Made by a program: the position numbers and the translations under genes. Of a DNA stretch of 64,000 nucleotides, positions 41,610 to 48,846 are shown piece after piece. Within the stretch, counting starts at the first letter, position 1. Each line of letters opens with the position of its first letter. The notes under the pieces were generated by a model that worked only from the letters and a program-made list of their open reading frames with translations, did not search any database and was not told the DNA's origin. This DNA comes from Neomoorella thermoacetica (GTDB lineage Bacteria > Bacillota > DSM-521 > Neomoorellales > Neomoorellaceae), in the NCBI RefSeq assembly GCF_001875325.1, contig NZ_MDDC01000004.1, positions 1-64,000 on the forward strand, given 5' to 3'.

Positions 41610-42008
41610 ATGTATGGCGACCTGGTTATAGATCATTTTCTTAATCCACGTAATGTGGGCCGGATAGAAGATGCCGATGGCATAGGTGCTATAGGCGATC
41701 CCGGGTGTGGCGATTACCTGTGCATCTATATCAAGGTCCGGGATAACCGCCTGGTCGATGTTAAGTTTCAGGTGCATGGCTGCCCGGCAGCCATAGCCAC
41801 CAGCAGCATCCTTACGGAGATGGCCCGGGGAAAAACTTTAGAGGAAGGCTTGCGCATTACCGACGCTGATGTAGCGGCAGCCATCGGCGGTTTACCGGAA
41901 ATTAAACTGCACTGCTCCAACCTGGGCGCCAGCGCCCTCCATGATGCAATACGCAACTACCAGGCAAAAATGCAGGGGGGGGGGTCAGGAAAATGGTCGC
42001 CGGGGTAG
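41610..42008 (+). CDS. NifU/IscU-like Fe-S cluster scaffold protein
   Basis: A 132-residue scaffold with the three ligand Cys at 33 (DPGCGDYL), 58 (HGCPAAIA) and 102 (LHCSNLG), plus Asp35, as in IscU-type proteins. No cysteine desulfurase is adjacent; the nearest is at 54891. The last codons contain a run of ten G (41975-41984). One extra G would carry the reading frame directly into the Fur gene that overlaps it. A TTGACNTATG-type promoter lies 49 bases upstream of the start. Confidence 0.9.
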   Translation: MYGDLVIDHFLNPRNVGRIEDADGIGAIGDPGCGDYLCIYIKVRDNRLVDVKFQVHGCPAAIATSSILTEMARGKTLEEGLRITDADVAAAIGGLPEIKLHCSNLGASALHDAIRNYQAKMQGGGSGKWSPG

Positions 42009-42415
42009 CCCTGGATCCGGAAAAGTTTAAAAAGAGCGAGCGGCGTTTAACCCCCCAGCGCCAGGCAGTGCTTAAGGCCTTTCTGGAATTATCCCGGGAA
42101 CACCCTACGGCCGAATCTATTTATCATGCAGCCCGGCGGTACTGCCCGACGGTAGGGATGGCTACTGTCTATCGCTCCCTCGATCTCTTTGTCCAGATGG
42201 GTATTATTGTCAAGGCCCCGACCCTGAACGGGACGGCCCGTTATGAGATGAACCAAACCCCCCATAATCATTTTATCTGTCTCAAGTGCGGCCGTACCTA
42301 CGAATTTCGCAGGAGACAGGAACCCCTGGCGGACAGGGAGATAGAAAAGGCCGGTTTTGAGGTTATCAGTGCTTCAATAATATTCTTTGGCTATTGCCCC
42401 GCCTGTCGTGAATAG
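41993..42415 (+). CDS. Fur family metalloregulator (Fur/PerR type)
   Basis: A 140-residue winged-helix repressor: RLTPQRQAVLKAFLELSREH and HAARRYCPTVGMATVYRSLD form the DNA-binding part. Structural zinc Cys pairs are at 96/99 (CLKCG) and 135/138 (CPACRE). The HNHF motif precedes the first pair. It could sense iron or peroxide; residues alone do not settle which. The ATG overlaps the end of the NifU-like gene, so translation is coupled. A terminator follows at 42480-42507. Confidence 0.88.
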   Translation: MVAGVALDPEKFKKSERRLTPQRQAVLKAFLELSREHPTAESIYHAARRYCPTVGMATVYRSLDLFVQMGIIVKAPTLNGTARYEMNQTPHNHFICLKCGRTYEFRRRQEPLADREIEKAGFEVISASIIFFGYCPACRE

Positions 42416-42479
42416 ATTAGCCGCCTCCCTGGATTCGCTCCTTTAAAATACCTCTTTTGGCGGTAGAAAGCCGCCGTGA

Positions 42480-42507
42480 CCCCGGAGAAAACCTCCGGGG
42501 CTATTTT
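42480..42507 (+). terminator. Terminator after the fur-like gene
   Basis: CCCCGGAG (42480-42487) and CTCCGGGG (42493-42500) form an 8-bp stem, followed by CTATTTTTATT. Confidence 0.8.
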
Positions 42508-42548
42508 TATTACCGCGAAATTAGCACTGTTTTTTGGTTTCGAAAATA

Positions 42549-42577
42549 TTGACGTATGCTCTTTATGGCTTTATACT
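42549..42577 (+). promoter_or_regulatory. TTGACNTATG-type promoter 3
   Basis: TTGACG (42549-42554), a 17-base spacer starting TATGCTCTTTA, and TATACT (42572-42577). The spacer closely matches promoter 1 (TATGTTCTTTA). It precedes the cysteine desulfidase gene. Confidence 0.78.
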
Positions 42578-42675
42578 ATAGTTAGTGAAGGTGAAAAATT
42601 AACCCTGAAAGTTTAGTACAGGTGTAATGATGCAGCCGGTAGAGGCGGGAGTTCAGGTCGCTTTCCAGGGAGTGA

Positions 42676-43953
42676 ATGAACTTGTTTGATCAGCGAACTT
42701 TAATAAATTTATTGCATCAAGAAGCCGATGTAGCAATCGGGTGCACAGAACCAGTAATGGTGGCCCTGGCCGCTGCTAAAGCCAGGGAGATGCTGGGTAC
42801 TTTACCGCGGCTGGTGGACATTTCCGTGAGTTCGGCGGTTTGGAAGAATGCCCGCCGGGTTGGTTTGCCGGGAACCGGGGAGAAGGGCCTGGCAATGGCG
42901 GCGGCCATGGGGTTGCTGGCGCCGGCAGAGGCAGGCCAGCGCTTGCTGGCCGCTTTAACTCCCGAGCAGGTGGAACAGGCCAGGATATTGGTCCGGGAGG
43001 GAGTTGTCAAGGTCGGGGTTGTTGCCGCCAAAGAGGGTTTATATGCCCGGGCTGTGGCCCGGTCCAACCAGCATGAGGCCATAGTCGAGTTAAACGGCAG
43101 CCATAAAAACTTCTCGGCCTTATGGTTGGACGGGAGGATGGCAGGAGGCGCAGGAGAGAATTTAAATTTAAAACTGGAAGCGTTGTTGGCGCAGGACTAC
43201 CAGTCCCTGCTAAAACAAGTTTTATCCCTATCACCGGAGGATCTAAATTTTTTATACCAGGGGGCCGAAGATATTCTAGCCTTTGCCCGGGAAATCCATC
43301 AAGGCGGTAGGAATCCCCTTTCCGCCATGGCTTCGTTTTTCAGGCGAACAGAAAGTGGAGGGGAAAGTTTAGAAGTACTTATCCGTAACCTTACAGGTAT
43401 CGCGGTGGCAGAGCGGATGGCGGGAGCTACATACCCCGTCTTAACCTGCGCCGGCAGTGGGAACCAGGGTATCTTGGCAGCAGTATCGTTGCTATTAGCA
43501 GGCCAGGAATTGAGTTCCCATCCGGAGAGTGTGACCCGGGCCCTGGCAATAGCTCACTTTACCAACATGTATCTGAAGGCCTATACCGGGAAGCTATCAC
43601 CATTATGCGGGGCAGTTACCGGGGGTGCCGGTGTGGCGGCAGCCACCTGCTGGCTTTTAGAAGGTAGCTGCCAGCAAATCATTAACGCTATGCAAATCGT
43701 ATTGGGGAATCTTTGCTGCGTTATATGCGACGGAGCCAAGGAAAGCTGTGCTTTAAAAATAAGCACTGCAGCCGTTGAGGCAGTCCGGGCAGGCTACATG
43801 GCATGTCAGGGGATAAACCTGGAGGCCGGTACGGGTATTGTGGGCAAAAAGTTGGAGGATACCATGGAGCTGGTTAGAAAGGTGTACCAGGGAGGGCTGG
43901 GCGAAATAGATTACTACTTGGGCAAGGTCGATTATCTTCTGTCAACCAATTAA
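42676..43953 (+). CDS. L-cysteine desulfidase family protein (CyuA/CdsB, UPF0597)
   Basis: Fe-S enzyme of the family that splits L-cysteine to sulfide, ammonia and pyruvate without PLP. Cluster-ligand regions are GCTEPVMVA (Cys23) and LCCVICDGAKESCALKIS near 43700-43755. The segment TCAGSGNQGILAAVSLLLAG is typical. Length (425 residues) fits. The ATG at 42676 is preceded by a weak GGGAGTGA site. It has its own TTGACNTATG-type promoter and terminator, so it is a single-gene unit. It may supply sulfide for Fe-S clusters or detoxify cysteine. Confidence 0.88.
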   Translation: MNLFDQRTLINLLHQEADVAIGCTEPVMVALAAAKAREMLGTLPRLVDISVSSAVWKNARRVGLPGTGEKGLAMAAAMGLLAPAEAGQRLLAALTPEQVEQARILVREGVVKVGVVAAKEGLYARAVARSNQHEAIVELNGSHKNFSALWLDGRMAGGAGENLNLKLEALLAQDYQSLLKQVLSLSPEDLNFLYQGAEDILAFAREIHQGGRNPLSAMASFFRRTESGGESLEVLIRNLTGIAVAERMAGATYPVLTCAGSGNQGILAAVSLLLAGQELSSHPESVTRALAIAHFTNMYLKAYTGKLSPLCGAVTGGAGVAAATCWLLEGSCQQIINAMQIVLGNLCCVICDGAKESCALKISTAAVEAVRAGYMACQGINLEAGTGIVGKKLEDTMELVRKVYQGGLGEIDYYLGKVDYLLSTN

Positions 43954-43959
43954 TTTGCC

Positions 43960-43990
43960 GGTAAGGGGTGTTCCTTACCATATTTTTTTT
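43960..43990 (+). terminator. Terminator after the cysteine desulfidase gene
   Basis: GGTAAGG (43960-43966) and CCTTACC (43973-43979) pair and are followed by ATATTTTTTTT. Confidence 0.8.
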
Positions 43991-44000
43991 GCATATATTA

Positions 44001-44029
44001 TTGACTTATGACCAAAATAGTCTTATACT
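44001..44029 (+). promoter_or_regulatory. TTGACNTATG-type promoter 4
   Basis: TTGACT (44001-44006), a 17-base spacer TATGACCAAAATAGTCT, and TATACT (44024-44029). The GACTTATGACCAAAATAGTC core is itself an imperfect dyad. It drives the Gly-rich gene at 44067. Confidence 0.8.
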
Positions 44030-44066
44030 AATAATGAACATAAGACCGAAAGGGGGGGCAAGGAAG

Positions 44067-44459
44067 ATGCCACGTGGTGATAGGACGGGTCCCTGGGGAC
44101 TGGGACCCCGGACCGGTCGCGGTGCCGGGTATTGTAACGGTTTCCCTGTACCGGGCTTTATGAATCCAACCCCCGGCTTTGGAAGGGGACTGGGTCTGGG
44201 TCGCGGCCGCGGGCCGGGTTTGGGTCGTAGATTGGCCTGGGGCCTTTTCCCGCCAGCTTATGGTTGGTTGCCGGCAGGCTGGTGGGGCGCACCCTTTCCC
44301 GGTGCGGTTCCTCCGCAAGGCACGGCGCCTGATGTGGAATTCTTGAAGCAGCAGGCCGCCATGCTGGAAAGCCAGTTACAGGCCGTTAAGGAACAACTGA
44401 AAGCCAGGCAGCAGGATAACCGTGATCAAGATGCACCTGGTCAGGAAGAAGATCTGTAG
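44067..44459 (+). CDS. DUF5320-like Gly/Arg/Pro-rich small protein
   Basis: A 130-residue protein starting MPRGDRTGPWGLGPRTGRGA and GYCNG, the signature of the DUF5320-type small proteins often found beside NifX-like and ORP-type genes. A Gly-Arg-Leu repeat region follows (FGRGLGLGRGRGPGLGRR), then a coiled-coil C-terminus (VEFLKQQAAMLESQLQAVKE). The ATG at 44067 is behind AAGGAAG; an in-frame ATG at 43968 precedes the promoter and cannot be used from it. Function unknown. Confidence 0.75.
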   Translation: MPRGDRTGPWGLGPRTGRGAGYCNGFPVPGFMNPTPGFGRGLGLGRGRGPGLGRRLAWGLFPPAYGWLPAGWWGAPFPGAVPPQGTAPDVEFLKQQAAMLESQLQAVKEQLKARQQDNRDQDAPGQEEDL

Positions 44460-44480
44460 ATAACGGGTTAAACGCCAGGG

Positions 44481-44508
44481 CCGGGAATTTTTTCCCGGTT
44501 CTTTTTTT
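44481..44508 (+). terminator. Terminator after the Gly-rich gene
   Basis: CCGGGAA and TTCCCGG (44481-44498) with a short loop, followed by TTCTTTTTTT. Confidence 0.8.
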
Positions 44509-44605
44509 GCCATAAGCCATTTGTATGGCGGTGGCCGACGAGGACGGTTACGGGCAGGAATTTTGCCTTTGAGGTGCGAAATAAGACAACTGAGGTGAGC
44601 GGATT

Positions 44606-44833
44606 GTGGCTGAATATTTTATCGACGCCCTGGGTGAAATGTGCCCGGTGCCTAATATTAGGATCCGGGAAAAGCTCAAAGAACTGGATATAGGCGACGC
44701 CATCATCCTGGAAACCGATCATAGTTGCGCCTGCATAACTATTAGTAATGAAATGCGGCGGAAGGGCTATAAGACGGCAGTCAAGGAGATTGATACAGGC
44801 ATCTGGCAAGTATCTGTGCGGCGGGTGAAATAG
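44606..44833 (+). CDS. TusA-like sulfur carrier protein
   Basis: A 75-residue TusA-fold protein, motif ALGEMCPVPNIRI with carrier Cys13, plus two further Cys in HSCACITIS. The GTG start follows TGAGGTGAGCGGATT. It is close kin to the TusA protein at 46591 (shared DALGE-CPVP-IR pattern) and lies convergent to the LysR gene. The extra Cys pair is unusual for TusA and could matter for sulfur or selenium transfer. Confidence 0.87.
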   Translation: MAEYFIDALGEMCPVPNIRIREKLKELDIGDAIILETDHSCACITISNEMRRKGYKTAVKEIDTGIWQVSVRRVK

Positions 44834-45736
44834 TTAACAGAACCCCCGGTTCGGGGAACGCAAGAAGTTGATGAAGGCTTTGCCCAGCCTGGTCTGTACT
44901 CTTTTGCGGTTATAGGCCAGGTATATTTTTTGCTCGAGGGAAAGGCCTTCGAGTTCCAGGGCCAGCAGGGTACGAGTATGCAGCTCCTTCCGCAGGGCCA
45001 GTCGTGACATAATTGAGATGCCCACTCCGGCTTCAACGGCGGCTTTGATGGAGTCGACGCTGGCCAGCTCAACTACGATGTTAAGCTGGGATAAATCGAT
45101 CCCGATAGAAGCCAGGGCCTCTTCGATAACCTGGCGGGTACCCGAGCCGGCTTCCCTGATGATAAAGGGCTGTATTTTCAATTCCTCTATACTGATGCTG
45201 GTACGGCCGGCCCAGGGTTTCCTATTGGGGGCGATGATTACTAATTGGTCCACAGCCAGTTCGCATGTAACAAAGGGGCCGTTTAAATCCTTTCCTTCAA
45301 TAAGGGCGATGTCGATCTGGCCTTCTTTCAATTCATTGATAATCTGCTGGCGGTTAGCCACCTTTAGCTTTAAGACAGCTTCGGGAAATTTTTCTTTAAA
45401 AATACAGATGCTGCAGGGGACGGCATAACCGCCAATAGTCGAGGTGGCCCCAACTGTCAAATGGCCGCTGACGGAGGCACGCAAGCTTTCCATGGCGCTT
45501 TCCAGCTCGTCGCAAAGGGAAACTATTTTGCGGGCGTAGCCATTCAAAACCTCTCCGGCATCGGTGAGGGTAACCCCCCGGTTGGTACGTTCCAGGAGCT
45601 GGACGGCAAAGGCCTGCTCCAGGTGTTTGATCTGCTGGGTAACTGCCGGCTGGGTCAGGAAGAGACGCTGGGCCGTTTCCGAGAGGCTGCCTGTTTCGGC
45701 AACAGTGGCGAAAATACGCAGTTGGTTAAGGTTCAT
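44834..45736 (-). CDS. LysR-family transcriptional regulator
   Basis: A 300-residue LysR regulator. The winged helix is MNLNQLRIFATVAETGSLSE, followed by TAQRLFLTQPAVTQQIKHLE; the effector domain starts SGHLTVGATSTIGGYAVPCS. It is transcribed divergently from the split YeeE / TusA / thioredoxin reductase operon that begins at 45892. It is therefore the likely regulator of that operon, perhaps responding to a sulfur or selenium compound. The stop lies directly next to the convergent TusA stop (44833/44834), an unusually tight packing. Confidence 0.9.
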   Translation of the reverse strand: MNLNQLRIFATVAETGSLSETAQRLFLTQPAVTQQIKHLEQAFAVQLLERTNRGVTLTDAGEVLNGYARKIVSLCDELESAMESLRASVSGHLTVGATSTIGGYAVPCSICIFKEKFPEAVLKLKVANRQQIINELKEGQIDIALIEGKDLNGPFVTCELAVDQLVIIAPNRKPWAGRTSISIEELKIQPFIIREAGSGTRQVIEEALASIGIDLSQLNIVVELASVDSIKAAVEAGVGISIMSRLALRKELHTRTLLALELEGLSLEQKIYLAYNRKRVQTRLGKAFINFLRSPNRGFC

Positions 45737-45891
45737 CAGGTTTCCTCCCTGCTGGCAGGCTCTTTGATGTCCTTGTTATAAGCTATACTTATAGTAACAT
45801 AAGCGAAGCTAAATTTACAACCTGCGGTTGTTAATTTAAACTAGTGATAGTGAAGGCCTTCACGATAATAAAACTTAATGGAGGTGGAAAC

Positions 45892-46563
45892 ATGGCACAA
45901 AATGAGGTTTCTTTACGCTCCCGGGTCGGCTCCCAGCCTAAGGCCAGGAAAAAGAGCCAGTTGGGTTATGCCATCCTGGTCGTGGCCCTGGTGATCGTCT
46001 TTGGTATCTTCCTGGGCAGCTTGAAGGCTTCCCTGGCTGCCAAGTGGGTCTTCGGTATCGCCTTCGGCTTCGTTTTGCAACGCTCCCGTTTCTGCTTTAC
46101 CGCTTCAATGCGTGACCCCGTCCTAACAGGCAGTACCTCTTTAACCCGGGCCGTAATTATAGCTATCGCCGTGGCCACCGTAGGTTTTGCCGGCATCCAG
46201 TTCTCCGCTTACATGGCAGGCAAACCTGTTCCGGGTTTGGTCAGCCCGGTAGGTATCCACACCATTATTGGCGCCATTTTATTCGGCGTTGGTATGGTTA
46301 TCGCCGGCGGCTGTGCCTCCGGTACCTTGATGCGTGTGGGTGAGGGTTTCATTATGCTCATGCTCACCCTGGTCTTCTTCGTCGTCGGTTCGGCCCTGGG
46401 TGCCTATCACTTCGGGTGGTGGCAGGGCTTCTCTATGAAATCCTCGCCGTCAATCTTTTTGCCCAACGTCCTGGGCTGGCCCCTGGCCCTTCTGGTCCAG
46501 TTCGGACTCCTGGGCGCCCTGTACTGGCTGGCCACCTGGTGGGAATACCGGAAAGTAGAATAA
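45892..46563 (+). CDS. YeeE/YedE family transporter, N-terminal half (split TsuA-like)
   Basis: A 223-residue membrane protein holding the first half of a YeeE-type transporter. Family motifs are VLQRSRFCFTASMRDPVLTG with Cys68 and IAGGCASGTLMRVGEGF with Cys141. In the thiosulfate transporter TsuA, Cys residues at equivalent motifs relay the substrate. The second half is a separate gene at 46833. The ATG at 45892 follows GGAGGTGGAAAC. It heads an operon with TusA, YeeE C-half and a thioredoxin-reductase-like gene, divergent from LysR. Confidence 0.87.
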   Translation: MAQNEVSLRSRVGSQPKARKKSQLGYAILVVALVIVFGIFLGSLKASLAAKWVFGIAFGFVLQRSRFCFTASMRDPVLTGSTSLTRAVIIAIAVATVGFAGIQFSAYMAGKPVPGLVSPVGIHTIIGAILFGVGMVIAGGCASGTLMRVGEGFIMLMLTLVFFVVGSALGAYHFGWWQGFSMKSSPSIFLPNVLGWPLALLVQFGLLGALYWLATWWEYRKVE

Positions 46564-46590
46564 TTATTTCTAAATGGAGGCTGATTAAGC

Positions 46591-46818
46591 ATGGCCGAAT
46601 ATACCCTTGACGCCCTGGGCGAAGCCTGCCCGGTACCTTTAATCCGTACGGAGAAAAAAATGAAGGAGCTAAAAGTCGGGGACATCCTTATTGTCCAGGT
46701 GGACCATAGCTGCGCCATGAAAAACGTACCGGAATGGGCGCGCAAGCAGGGTTATAACGTAGAGCTGGAAGAGGTTGAAGAGGGTCGGTGGGACATTATT
46801 ATCGAAAAGACCAAGTAG
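46591..46818 (+). CDS. TusA-like sulfur carrier protein (YeeD-like)
   Basis: A 75-residue TusA-fold protein, ALGEACPVPLIRTEKK, carrier Cys13. It sits between the two halves of the split YeeE transporter, the same role as YeeD beside YeeE. It would accept sulfur (or selenium) delivered by the transporter. GGAGGCTGATTAAGC precedes the ATG. The next gene follows after 14 bases. Confidence 0.9.
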   Translation: MAEYTLDALGEACPVPLIRTEKKMKELKVGDILIVQVDHSCAMKNVPEWARKQGYNVELEEVEEGRWDIIIEKTK

Positions 46819-46832
46819 AAAGGAGGATAACG

Positions 46833-47378
46833 ATGAGCAGGTATCAGGAAGAGGCGCAGAAGCTCAAAAACGCCCTGTTGAAGGACCCCTTCCCCTACTG
46901 GCTCGGGGCGATTTTCCTGGGCGTCCTCAATATCGCCCACTTTGTCACCTTCGGCTCTCCCTGGGGTATCACCACCGCCTTCGCCAATTGGGGCGCCTGG
47001 ATCGGTAAGGCCCTGCTGGGCCTGCACCCGGAGCAGTGGCCCTTCTACCAGTCGCCGGCCAATGCTAAAATGCTGGCCGACGGATTTCTGAACGACGGTG
47101 GCTCCATCCTTGACGTGGGCATCATCCTGGGAGCCCTCCTGGCAACGTTGCTGGCTTCCCAGTTCCGCATTAAAAAGATTAAAAACTACAAGCAGGTTAT
47201 CGGAGCCGTGGCCGGGGGATTGTTGATGGGCTACGGCGCCAGGATAGCCTATGGCTGAAACATCGGTTCACTATTTAGCGGCACGGCTTCGATGTCGCTT
47301 CATGGTTGGGTGTTTGCCGTTTTCCTGATGGTCGGCGCTTTCTTTGGCTCCAAGATCTTAACAAAATACCTCATCTAA
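46833..47378 (+). CDS. YeeE/YedE family transporter, C-terminal half; candidate selenoprotein (Sec142 at TGA 47256-47258)
   Basis: The frame starts at ATG 46833 behind AAAGGAGGATAACG and runs to MGYGARIAYG, where a TGA (47256-47258) stands. It then continues in the same frame for 39 codons (NIGSLFSGTASMSLHGWVFA and onward) to TAA 47376-47378. In YeeE/YedE proteins this site reads G-C-N-I-G with an essential Cys, so the TGA sits exactly on the Cys. A hairpin at 47277-47299 (8 bp with a bulged A, loop GGCTTC) starts 18 bases after the TGA, within the range of bacterial SECIS elements. Reading the TGA as selenocysteine gives a complete 181-residue protein. A stop truncating the last helix is the alternative. 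Confidence 0.8.
47277..47299 (+). promoter_or_regulatory. Candidate bacterial SECIS hairpin
   Basis: AGCGGCAC (47277-47284) pairs with G-A-TGTCGCT (47291-47299), leaving A47292 bulged and apical loop GGCTTC (47285-47290). The loop begins 26 bases after the TGA and has G in its first two positions, the usual bacterial SECIS features. A competing pairing ACATCG/CGATGT (47260-47265 with 47290-47295) exists. Confidence 0.55.
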
Positions 47379-47402
47379 AAATGGCGGTTTTTATCAATAA
47401 CC

Positions 47403-47426
47403 GGCAGTGGGGGATCCCCCACTGCC
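47403..47426. repeat. Perfect 24-base palindrome
   Basis: GGCAGTGGGGGA and TCCCCCACTGCC are perfectly complementary with no loop. It lies between the YeeE C-half and the reductase gene and is followed by CCGTCC rather than a T-run. It may act as an mRNA processing or stability element or as a protein-binding site rather than a terminator. Confidence 0.7.
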
Positions 47427-47455
47427 CCGTCCTCTAAAGAAAGGGGTGCCAAGAG

Positions 47456-48694
47456 GTGCGGGAAAAGAAGGTTGAAGACTACGATGTGGTGGTTATCGGC
47501 GGCGGGGCCGCGGGGATGACGGCCGCAATTTATGCCGGCCGCGCCCGTTTGCAAACCATTATAATCGAAAAGTCGTTGCCGGGTGGTCTGGCTACCTATA
47601 CCAACGAGATTGAGAATTACCCCGGTTTTCCCGAGGGAAACACGGGTTTAGGCTTAATGCAGCTTTTTGAACGCCAGGCCAAAAAATTCAACGTCAAGGT
47701 CAAGCTGGCCGAGGTCCAGGGGGTAGAACTGGAGGGTGAAACCAAGGTTATCAAGACCTTTCGCACCGATTACCGCGCCAAGGCGGTGATTATCGCTACC
47801 GGCGGCAAGCCACGCCTGACCGGGGCTAAGGGGGAAGAAAAATTCCTCTACGACAAGGGCATTTCCTTCTGCGCCACCTGCGACGCGGCTTATTACACCG
47901 GTAAAGAGGTGATGGTGATCGGTAGCGGCGATGCCGCCATTGAAGAAGCCATCTTTTTAACTAAATTTGCCAGCAAGGTGTATATCTCGGTTATCCACGA
48001 CGTAGGAATTATGGATGCCAACAAGGTGGCCCAGGAGCAGGCGCGGCAGAATGAAAAACTGCATTTTATCTGGAACACGGTAGTCGATGAGTTTGCCGGG
48101 GGCGAGCGCCTGGATACAGTTATCCTGAAGAATGTCAAGACCGGCGAGAGGATTCCCGTAAAAGTTGACGGCTGCTTTCTTTTTATCGGCTACCTGCCCA
48201 ACACCGATCTCTTCCGCGGTATAATCAAGATGAATGAGCGCGGTTATATCATCACCAATGAGCAGATGGAGACCAACATCCCGGGTGTCTTTGCCGCGGG
48301 GGATGTGCGGGAGAAGGTCCTGCGACAGGTGGCCACGGCGGTGGGCGACGGAGCAGTTGCCGGTTTTATGGCCGAACGTTATATTGCTGAAAGCGAGTAT
48401 TTCGCCCGGGAATTCCGGGAGGTCAAAGGGCCGCAACTGGTATTCTGCTACGATCCAACCGATGCCCGCTGCCGGGAAATGATGACTGTAGTGGAGTCCA
48501 TCCTACAGAAGCATCCGGGAATCAAGTTGAGTAAAATCGATGTCTATAAAGGAAAGAGCATGGCCCGGCGCCTTGGCCTGGCGGGCGACTCCTGCCTGGT
48601 TTTAATGGATGGCGGCAGGGTTATTGAAGTCCTGGCCCTGGCAGGCTTGACTCCCGAACTCATCGAGGCCAGGATAAAGCAGCTTGCAGCATAA
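47456..48694 (+). CDS. Thioredoxin reductase-like flavoprotein with C-terminal thioredoxin-like domain
   Basis: The first 310 residues form a thioredoxin reductase: FAD motif VVIGGGAAGMTAAIYAGRAR, redox pair Cys139/Cys142 (SFCATCDAAYY), NAD(P) motif VMVIGSGDAAIEEAIFL, and final VFAAGDV. About 90 further residues look like a thioredoxin-fold domain (QLVFCYDPTDARCREM), with Cys spaced by seven rather than CxxC. The GTG start follows AAAGAAAGGGGTGCC. It closes the split YeeE/TusA operon and could reduce the transporter Cys/Sec or its TusA partner. The fusion is unusual. Confidence 0.85.
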   Translation: MREKKVEDYDVVVIGGGAAGMTAAIYAGRARLQTIIIEKSLPGGLATYTNEIENYPGFPEGNTGLGLMQLFERQAKKFNVKVKLAEVQGVELEGETKVIKTFRTDYRAKAVIIATGGKPRLTGAKGEEKFLYDKGISFCATCDAAYYTGKEVMVIGSGDAAIEEAIFLTKFASKVYISVIHDVGIMDANKVAQEQARQNEKLHFIWNTVVDEFAGGERLDTVILKNVKTGERIPVKVDGCFLFIGYLPNTDLFRGIIKMNERGYIITNEQMETNIPGVFAAGDVREKVLRQVATAVGDGAVAGFMAERYIAESEYFAREFREVKGPQLVFCYDPTDARCREMMTVVESILQKHPGIKLSKIDVYKGKSMARRLGLAGDSCLVLMDGGRVIEVLALAGLTPELIEARIKQLAA

Positions 48695-48721
48695 ATATTT
48701 AAAAAATGACTTTATACCCAG

Positions 48722-48751
48722 GTCCCGAACTAATCTGGTTCGGGACTTTTT
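48722..48751 (+). terminator. Terminator of the YeeE/TrxR operon
   Basis: GTCCCGAAC (48722-48730) and GTTCGGGAC (48738-48746), 9 bp, followed by TTTTT. Confidence 0.88.
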
Positions 48752-48772
48752 CGTAAGCTGTTAATTATTTTC

Positions 48773-48802
48773 TTGACATATGGCCATAATAGCTATTATA
48801 AT
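48773..48802 (+). promoter_or_regulatory. TTGACNTATG-type promoter 5
   Basis: TTGACA (48773-48778), an 18-base spacer starting TATGGCCATAATAG, and TATAAT (48797-48802). It drives the NifX/ferredoxin/MinD cluster. Confidence 0.78.
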
Positions 48803-48846
48803 GCAATTGAACAGATGCCCATTAAGCGAGGAGGGAGGCTGTCAGG

